NCBI GenBank assembly: GCA_020053275.1
Contig: JAGVNL010000037.1
Location: forward strand, 1 to 33,159
Length of the DNA stretch: 33,159 nt
From: a bacterium
GTDB lineage: Bacteria; Patescibacteriota; Patescibacteriia; UBA9934
Direction of reading: 5' to 3'
Below, piece by piece: positions 28,676 through 33,159 of the stretch; the first letter of the stretch is position 1; every line of letters begins with the position of its first letter. Position numbers and translations under genes: made by a program. The notes under the pieces were generated by a model. That model was not told the DNA's origin, ran no database searches, and worked only from the letters and a program-made list of their open reading frames with translations.

Positions 28676-30073
28676 CTAGTAAGCCCCAGTTTTACCGCAT
28701 ACGGCTAAGGGCGTTTTGAGCAAAATAATGAGGTCGAGCCAGGGGCTCCAGTTTTCGATGTAATACATGTCCAGTCTTACCTCATCTGCGAAATCTAGGC
28801 TAGCCCTGCCGCTGACCTGGGCCATGCCGGTAATACCTGGTTTGATGGTGAGTACTTGGCGTTGTTCAGGGCGGTAGGTGGCGACTTCTTCGGGAAGATG
28901 AGGGCGAGGGCCGACCAAACTCATGGTGCCGCTTAGTACGAGGTAAAATTGGGGGATTTCGTCCAGGCTCCAGGCACGGAGGATTTTGCCAACTTTGGTA
29001 ACACGCGGGTCGTTGTGTAATTTGAAGAGTGGCGTGCCTTCGCGTTCGTTGCCGTATTTTTTAATGAAGTCTGGGTCGAAGCGAAGTTTGTGGGCGTCCC
29101 TGACCATGGTGCGGAACTTGAGGAAGGGGAATGTTTGACCGCCTTGGCCGACGCGGTGCAAGCCGAAGAATATGGGGCCTGGATTTTCTATAATGATGGC
29201 CAGAGCAATGATGATTTGGAGAGGTAGGGTAACGATGATGAGTAGTAACGAAATAATAATGTCGAATGATCGCTTGTAGATTGTTCCCCAGCCGTTCATC
29301 GGGGTTTTTGGGACTTCAATGACGGGGAGGCCGGCCCAGGTGTGAATGATTGGGCTGGCGGTGCCGCTCGGAACGAGATCGGCGGAATAGGCGAACGAGA
29401 GGTGTTCAACATCGGTGAAGAATTTGATGTCTTCGACTTCTTGGCGGCTAAGGTGTGGATTGGCGACGATGATGAGATCCAGGTTGTCGTGATGTTTGAG
29501 AGAGAGGAGGGTGGATTTGGCACTGGCAAAGTCCGCGGTTTGGGCGACGAGGTGATAGCCGTGGCGCCTGGTGGCACTAAAGTAGGCGCAGAGCGTGTTG
29601 CCGCTGCTACTTTTGCCAATGACGGCGACATTGGTGAGGCCAATGTCAAAAGCGCGGAGTGAGCGTTGGAGGCTGCGTAAGCTCAGGCGTTCAACGACGA
29701 CGAAGACGACGGCCAGTGCCCAGGCGGCGAGCATGATAAAGCGGGACTCGAAAAGCGTACGGGAGAAGAAGGCGATGGCGAGAACTGCGGCAAAGGAGGT
29801 GCTGATGGCCAGGAAAACGCGGCTGGCTTCGACAGCAATACCGCGAGGGCTGAGGCGGTAGAGGCCGGTAAAGGCGAAAACGACGATGAAGACTAAGGCG
29901 ATGAGGAGGACGACATGGAGGTAGCTGCTGAATGGTAGTGAGAAGGCGATAGGGCGTTGGCGCGCTAAGGCGTCGGCGAAACGCAGGCTATAGGCGGCAA
30001 TAGCGGCACCGACTAAGGCGAGGTAATCAAGTGGGACGGTGGCAACGGCGAAGGCTAAATTTGCACGCTTCAT
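28676..30073 (-). CDS. Polyprenyl-phosphate sugar-1-phosphate transferase (WbaP/WcaJ-like)
   Basis: About 465 residues from ATG 30073. Four to five N-terminal membrane helices come first (PLDYLALVGAAIAAYSL, VVLLIALVFIVVFAFTG, FLAISTSFAAVLAIAFF, FIMLAAWALAVVFVVVE). Next is a Rossmann-like regulatory domain ('NVAVIGKSSSGNTL', 'LDLIIVANPHLS'), a membrane segment at about 275 and the catalytic domain. Its motifs are 'KRSFDIIISLLLII', 'GPIFFGLHRVGQGGQTFPFLKFRTM', 'RVTKVGKILRAWSLDEIPQFYLVLSGTMSLVGPRPHLPEEV' and 'KPGITGMAQVSGRA'. It transfers sugar-1-phosphate to undecaprenyl phosphate, starting a surface polysaccharide. It is first in the minus-strand glycan operon; the rnpB gene lies just upstream. 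Confidence 0.93.
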   Translation of the reverse strand: MKRANLAFAVATVPLDYLALVGAAIAAYSLRFADALARQRPIAFSLPFSSYLHVVLLIALVFIVVFAFTGLYRLSPRGIAVEASRVFLAISTSFAAVLAIAFFSRTLFESRFIMLAAWALAVVFVVVERLSLRSLQRSLRAFDIGLTNVAVIGKSSSGNTLCAYFSATRRHGYHLVAQTADFASAKSTLLSLKHHDNLDLIIVANPHLSRQEVEDIKFFTDVEHLSFAYSADLVPSGTASPIIHTWAGLPVIEVPKTPMNGWGTIYKRSFDIIISLLLIIVTLPLQIIIALAIIIENPGPIFFGLHRVGQGGQTFPFLKFRTMVRDAHKLRFDPDFIKKYGNEREGTPLFKLHNDPRVTKVGKILRAWSLDEIPQFYLVLSGTMSLVGPRPHLPEEVATYRPEQRQVLTIKPGITGMAQVSGRASLDFADEVRLDMYYIENWSPWLDLIILLKTPLAVCGKTGAY

Positions 30074-30140
30074 AATGAGTAAAGTGTAACACAAAACCGT
30101 CCTTTTGGGACGGCCTCATGAGAAAGGATTAACTGGTGTT

Positions 30141-30476
30141 CAGGGGGAGCCGATAAGCCGGATTTTGTCGTGGACGGTAATCTCTCTAGGATGACTATTG
30201 CTAGCCACCTCAGGCGAACGACCAAACTTGTTCTTGCACCAAGACGGGTTTGCCACAACTCCGTGTCACCACGGGTTGATCGCGCTCTGCGCGAACTTTT
30301 CACCTTTCATCCGGCGAAGCCGGACTAGTATAGTCTCTGTGGTACTTTCCCTAGGCTTCGAGCCTTGCAGCCCTTATACCCGATCGCCGTTAGCGATGTC
30401 TTTTGGCCCATAACCTTGCGGCTATGGAGGTGTCCGGACTTTCCTCTTGCTCGAGTCATGGCGGCTCTGGCAAGTA
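30141..30476 (-). ncRNA. rnpB: RNase P RNA
   Basis: Conserved regions are present in order on the minus strand: GAGGAAAGTCCGGACACC (CR I), AGGCTCGAAGCCTAGGGAAA with AGTACCACAGAGAC (CR II/III), GGCAAACCC and GTGCAAGAACAAGTTTGG (CR IV), and ACAAAATCCGGCTTATCGGC (CR V). AGCCG near the 5' end pairs with CGGCT at the 3' end as P1. The ends are approximate. It is the ribozyme that matures tRNA 5' ends. No protein gene overlaps. Confidence 0.95.
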
Positions 30477-30555
30477 ACCGTCTAGCTACCCTGAACGAGG
30501 GAAATGTAGCAGATTTTAGCGATAATGTAAAGGTCGGAGCTGCTAAATGACGATA

Positions 30556-30637
30556 GTTGGGTCCTGCCGCTTGGCCACCCTCCTCGGTGCTCACTGCGCT
30601 CTGCGCCGCGCAGGGGACCTGCCCCGCGTCACCCAAC
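30556..30637. repeat. 82-base structured repeat R3, copy b
   Basis: About 90 percent identical to copy a. The closing stem is GTTGGGT/ACCCAAC (extendable to TAGTTGGGT/ACCCAACTA), with compensated change against copy a. It lies upstream of the rnpB 5' end. Confidence 0.75.
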
Positions 30638-30661
30638 TAAAGAGTGTCTGGCAGCTCCTCG

Positions 30662-30704
30662 TAAAAAAAGAGGACGCGCCACCCAGCCGGAGCTGAGTGG
30701 CGCG
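30662..30704 (-). terminator. Rho-independent terminator of the second GC-rich operon
   Basis: On minus, CGCGCCACTCAGC-TCCG-GCTGGGTGGCGCG (13-bp stem with one G-T) is followed by TCCTCTTTTTTT, 27 bases after the last gene. Confidence 0.85.
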
Positions 30705-30730
30705 AGGGGTCGAGCGAGGCTTGACAAGGG

Positions 30731-31408
30731 TCAGGGCGTGCCGAGACCGAGGAGGACGGTGAAGATCTGTTCCGTGGTGTGGAGCTTGGCCGTGATAAAG
30801 CCAAGGCGACACTTCATGACCGAGGCCCCGTACTGGTCGAGCACCAGGTTCACGAGCAGGGTGAGGTGGGTGAGCTGATCCTGGCGAGGCAGGAGGCGCT
30901 GGCGTTGCAGCTCGCGGAGGAGGCGCGGCAGATCCCAGCGGTTGTTGCTGGCCTCCGTGTAGAAGGCTCCCAACTGGTGCAGGATGTCTGGTGCGGTGGC
31001 ATGGAAGCGCGCGAGCCAGATGAGTATGAGTTTGGTGTTGGCCTCCAGCCGCTGTTCGTCCTTTATGGTTGCCCACCTGGTGTCGCCAACGGCGAGCAGT
31101 CGCAGTTGCAGGCGGCGCAGCAGGCGGCTGTACTCCTGGCAGTCGAGCGACTCCGCTCCGGTGTACTCGGGGTAGACCGGGTAGGCGAGGGTCAGCTCAC
31201 TCACCTTGCTGGCGACGACGGGCGCTTGCCGTAGGAGAGGCTTGAATGGATCTGCCTTGGGGCGTCGTTCGTAGCGGAGAACGGTGAGACCGTGAGGACG
31301 GCGGAGGGACGGGTCGGCGGGGTGGTGGTAGGGCTTGAGGGGGTTGTTGGCGGGGATGACGATTGGTTCCATGGTGGAGGACCAGCCTTTTTTCTGCTTT
31401 GTTGACAT
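30731..31408 (-). CDS. Unknown 225-residue protein
   Basis: No family recognised. The N-terminus is basic and Pro-rich (PANNPLKPYHHPADPSLRRPHG). From residue about 80 on it is helical and Arg/Leu-rich (EYSRLLRRLQLRLLAVG, NTKLILIWLARFHATAPDILHQLGAFY, LPRLLRELQRQRLLPRQDQLTHLTLLVNLVLDQYGA). There is no signal peptide or membrane helix, so it is probably cytosolic, perhaps a nucleic-acid or scaffold protein. The start is ATG 31408, with only a weak ribosome site; ATG 31372 (MEPIVIP) is an alternative. It has its own promoter (31435-31463) and is followed by a strong terminator. GC-rich codon use differs from the chromosomal neighbours. Confidence 0.55.
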   Translation of the reverse strand: MSTKQKKGWSSTMEPIVIPANNPLKPYHHPADPSLRRPHGLTVLRYERRPKADPFKPLLRQAPVVASKVSELTLAYPVYPEYTGAESLDCQEYSRLLRRLQLRLLAVGDTRWATIKDEQRLEANTKLILIWLARFHATAPDILHQLGAFYTEASNNRWDLPRLLRELQRQRLLPRQDQLTHLTLLVNLVLDQYGASVMKCRLGFITAKLHTTEQIFTVLLGLGTP

Positions 31409-31434
31409 CTGCCAGTGGGATTACTGACGCCCTG

Positions 31435-31463
31435 AAGATACTGGAGAAAATGGTAAATGTCAA
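31435..31463 (-). promoter_or_regulatory. Sigma70-type promoter of the 30731-31408 gene
   Basis: On minus, TTGACA (31458-31463), a 17-base spacer, TATCTT (31435-31440). The -35 box overlaps the T-tract of the terminator of the upstream lipoprotein gene. Confidence 0.65.
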
Positions 31464-31504
31464 AACAAAAACCACCTCCCGGTCGCATAAGCGGTGTCGG
31501 GAGG
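31462..31504 (-). terminator. Terminator after the lipoprotein gene
   Basis: Stem CCTCCCG/CGGGAGG (31475-31481, 31498-31504) is followed on minus by TGGTTTTTGTTTT. The T-tract runs into the next promoter's -35 box. Confidence 0.7.
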
Positions 31505-31524
31505 GGCTACGAGGAAACGGGTGA

Positions 31525-32019
31525 CTACCAGTTGCCCTTGAGAGTCTGGTTCTCACCGAGGCCGATGTCGTAGTAGTGCACCTTACTCACGAACGGCTGG
31601 CCGAACTTGGGGCAGTCGTCCGGGTCGACGGTCAGCAGGAGTGAGTACTTGCTGTTCGCGTCGATGGTGAGGCGCAGGGTTTCGCGCTCGGCTGTGAGGT
31701 GGCGGGGGTGGAGGAGGCCACCGTTGTCCCAGAAGTCGTGGCGCCGATCGCCGCCCTGGATCTCGAGAGCGGCTGAGGTGCCGAACTTGAGATCCTTGGA
31801 TAGATCGATCTCGTCTACCACCGCCTCGCCTTGCGACGAACTGATGGTTACGGTGGCGACCTGGCCGTTCTCCGCACAGACTGCCGAGCTGGTCGGCGTG
31901 ACCGTGATCAGCAACGCCGCTGGGATGTTGCTGATCGGCTCGCTGGCACCCCACTCGCCGTCGTCGATGCTGCAGGCGGTGAGAGAGAAGGTGAGGAGAG
32001 AGATGAGAAAGTTGCGCAT
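31525..32019 (-). CDS. Small lipoprotein
   Basis: 164 residues from ATG 32019, with GGAG-TCTCTC-ATG as ribosome site. The N-terminus MRNFLISLLTFSLTAC is a lipoprotein signal peptide with lipobox LTAC, so Cys16 should be lipidated and the protein anchored on the outer face of the membrane. The mature part is beta-rich with acidic loops (ISNIPAALLITVTPTSSAVC, VATVTISSSQGEAVVDEIDLSKDL, LRLTIDANSKYSLLLTVDPDDCPKF); a Cys pair could form a disulfide. I do not recognise the family. The frame stays open far upstream, but the upstream residues have no signal and the lipobox start is compelling. An 11-G tract lies 42-52 bases before the ATG. Confidence 0.7.
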   Translation of the reverse strand: MRNFLISLLTFSLTACSIDDGEWGASEPISNIPAALLITVTPTSSAVCAENGQVATVTISSSQGEAVVDEIDLSKDLKFGTSAALEIQGGDRRHDFWDNGGLLHPRHLTAERETLRLTIDANSKYSLLLTVDPDDCPKFGQPFVSKVHYYDIGLGENQTLKGNW

Positions 32020-32192
32020 GAGAGACTCCGAGGTGGTGGGTGAGCTGGTAGTTGAGCTTAGGGGGGGGGGGAGATTTCCGCCCTTCGCTGCGCATGAGCA
32101 GATGATGGTGAGGCTCGTGAGCAAGGAAGGGCCGGCCGAGTGTGAGAACTCGACGGGACTTGGGAAGGGGCGAACGCGGTGTCGACGAGGTG
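32020..32192 (-). other. Spacer with an 11-G homopolymer
   Basis: No gene. Eleven consecutive G at 32061-32071 (C on the coding strand) lie between the end of the 32193 gene and the lipoprotein. The tract could slip and alter expression. Confidence 0.5.
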
Positions 32193-32597
32193 CTACTGGT
32201 TCAAATAGCAGGTGAGGACGCCGGTGTAGGCCTTGGTCATGGTGGTGGTGTTGCTTGCGGTGAGACCGACTCCGTTCAAGGAGTCGATTGTGCCGTTCGC
32301 GTCGTCGTCCCGGATGGTGATGGTGGGGAAGCCGCCGATTGCGCCGTTCGTGTTCTCCGTGGTGATGATCACGAAGAGTGAGCGGCTGCCGTCGTCCCTC
32401 ACTGTGAGGCCGACGCTGTTGCTCAGGCCGACTGGGCAGTCGACCACGGCGAAGTAGTCGGTGGCGCCGTTGACCTCGACCACCTGGCCAAAGCGACTGA
32501 GCTTCAGTGCCGTAGATGTTGCCAGCTCGGCTGGGACTGCCGGTTTGACGGAGTCGTCCAGCATGTCGAGGACAAGCATGGAGAAGAGGTAGATCAT
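32193..32597 (-). CDS. Unknown 134-residue protein with a Ca-loop-like segment
   Basis: ATG 32597 overlaps the TGA of the upstream membrane-protein gene (ATGA), with GAGGAAAAG as ribosome site. The N-terminus MIYLFSMLVLDML is hydrophobic but short. The rest is beta-rich and Asn/Thr-rich, with 'TIRDDDANGTIDSLNG', which has the D-x-D-x-N-G-x-I-D spacing of dockerin or EF-hand type calcium loops. The single Cys residues 'VDCPVG' and 'LTCYLNQ' near the middle and end may pair. It is probably exported or membrane-associated together with the lipoprotein; this is inferred from the operon. The family is unknown. Confidence 0.6.
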   Translation of the reverse strand: MIYLFSMLVLDMLDDSVKPAVPAELATSTALKLSRFGQVVEVNGATDYFAVVDCPVGLSNSVGLTVRDDGSRSLFVIITTENTNGAIGGFPTITIRDDDANGTIDSLNGVGLTASNTTTMTKAYTGVLTCYLNQ

Positions 32598-32827
32598 GGT
32601 TGCTTTTCCTCGCTGGTGAAGATGTCGCTGAAGGTGCCGATGAGGATGTGCCCGGTTGTGAACCCGGCCAGCCCGCTGAACGCGCTGGTGAGGGCGAGTA
32701 GCCTGGCGGTTGCGACATCCTGGTAGGCCACCGCGATGATCAACAGGGAGATGAACGGGCAGCCCACCACGCAGACGATGATGGCGGGAGGGAAGAGGGT
32801 GTGGAGGGTGTCTTTGATGGCGGTCAT
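32594..32827 (-). CDS. Small two-helix membrane protein
   Basis: 77 residues from ATG 32827, with AGGAG-TCACC-ATG. Two membrane helices are visible, about 13-36 (LFPPAIIVCVVGCPFISLLIIAVAYQ) and about 43-64 (LLALTSAFSGLAGFTTGHILIGTF), joined by a short loop and ending in a charged tail SDIFTSEEKQP. This looks like a hairpin membrane protein of holin-like size, but no holin feature is diagnostic. It is first in the operon behind a near-consensus promoter and is translationally coupled to the next gene. Confidence 0.6.
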   Translation of the reverse strand: MTAIKDTLHTLFPPAIIVCVVGCPFISLLIIAVAYQDVATARLLALTSAFSGLAGFTTGHILIGTFSDIFTSEEKQP

Positions 32828-32858
32828 GGTGACTCCTGGGGGTTAATGTAGCTTCTTT

Positions 32859-32887
32859 ATAATAGCAAAAAATGGCCCTTTTGTCAA
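32859..32887 (-). promoter_or_regulatory. Sigma70-type promoter of the second GC-rich operon
   Basis: On minus, TTGACA (32882-32887), 17 bases, TATTAT (32859-32864), about 32 bases before ATG 32827. It starts 22 bases after the TrpRS stop. Confidence 0.8.
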
Positions 32888-32909
32888 GCCATTTTTTGCG
32901 TAATTTGTT

Positions 32910-33159
32910 TTATGTTAGCAATATTCCTATGTTTTTCTTGACTTCCAGAATCTTCTTTTCTGCGATAATTCGAGCTTTGGCGTCACCTTGGCGTAAGAGG
33001 TTGATTAGGGCTGGTTCGTCGGCCAAATAGAGGTTTATTTTGGTTTGGAGGGGAGTGATGAACTCAATTACGGCTTCGGCGAGATCGGTTTTGAGGTATT
33101 TGGCGCCGAGGTTTTCGTATTTTATGGCGAGGTCAGCGGCTGCGGTGTTGGTGACGAGG
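32910..33159 (-). CDS. trpS: Tryptophanyl-tRNA synthetase, C-terminal part (runs off the window)
   Basis: 82 codons with TAA at 32910-32912. The peptide reads 'YENLGAKYLKTDLAEAVIEFITPLQTKINLYLAD' and '...AKARIIAEKKILEVKKNIGIL', the usual helical end of bacterial TrpRS after the KMSKS loop (GxGYxxxKxxLAExxxxxxxPxxxxxxxL pattern followed by ARxxAxxTLxxVKxxxG). It would charge tRNA-Trp. The catalytic domain lies to the right of the window. Confidence 0.9.
   Translation of the reverse strand, partial: LVTNTAAADLAIKYENLGAKYLKTDLAEAVIEFITPLQTKINLYLADEPALINLLRQGDAKARIIAEKKILEVKKNIGILLT

Noticed and set aside
32020-32718. N-terminal extension of the lipoprotein frame to 32718
   Set aside because: The added residues are Arg/Ser/His-rich, cross the 11-G tract and overlap another gene; the lipobox start at 32019 has a good ribosome site.

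Overview
The window looks like part of a small-genome Patescibacteria (CPR) chromosome. This is inferred from the gene set: a DUF4012 protein next to a DUF11-type surface protein, a TrmB-like regulator, a split IolC-like kinase and DUF2090 pair, an HrpA-type helicase, thymidine kinase, a bacterial RNase P RNA and the end of TrpRS. Sense and stop codons follow the standard code. Most of the window has moderate GC. Two blocks (about 4.74-8.78 kb and 30.65-32.89 kb) are richer in GC, read on the minus strand, start at near-perfect TTGACA-17-TATNNT promoters, and look like acquired accessory DNA.

Layout: 1-0.49 kb holds the end of an IS30-like element abutting a broken NYN-domain gene. 0.48-4.13 kb (minus) carries the DUF2090 aldolase-like protein, a PfkB kinase, and an RluF-like pseudouridine synthase with a membrane-anchored methyltransferase. 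4.19-4.70 kb (plus) is hicBA with a nonsense codon in hicA. 4.74-8.78 kb is an unusual structured-RNA operon. 8.91-13.1 kb has a TrmB-like regulator, an 814-residue protein with a GNAT-like C-terminus and a transketolase C-terminal half. 13.2-18.3 kb has an unknown protein and an HrpA-like DEAH helicase interrupted by one TGA. 18.3-19.5 kb (minus) has a NUDIX protein and thymidine kinase. 19.8-30.1 kb is a glycan and surface region: GT4, DUF4012 and DUF11 on plus converge with WbaP-like sugar transferase, GT4 and GT4 on minus, with a RAYT transposase between two 36-bp perfect palindromes at the junction. 30.14-30.48 kb is rnpB (minus). 30.65-32.89 kb is an operon with a lipoprotein, a two-helix membrane protein and two unknown proteins. 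The end is the C-terminus of TrpRS (minus).

The most interesting part is 4.74-8.78 kb. One promoter near 8.76 kb seems to drive a transcript of about 4 kb: a roughly 1.1 kb untranslated leader, then five ORFs (E, D, C, B, A) separated by recurring RNA modules. Three modules recur: a CTCTC/GAGAG two-hairpin motif (three copies, inner stems changed but still paired), a three-way junction (three copies), and a ribosome-binding leader (two copies, compensatory changes, GNRA hairpin beside the Shine-Dalgarno). The small coding regions are themselves chains of back-to-back perfect hairpins, and every stop codon lies in a stem. Five or more families of dispersed palindromic repeats also lie across the window, some inserted in frame inside proteins.
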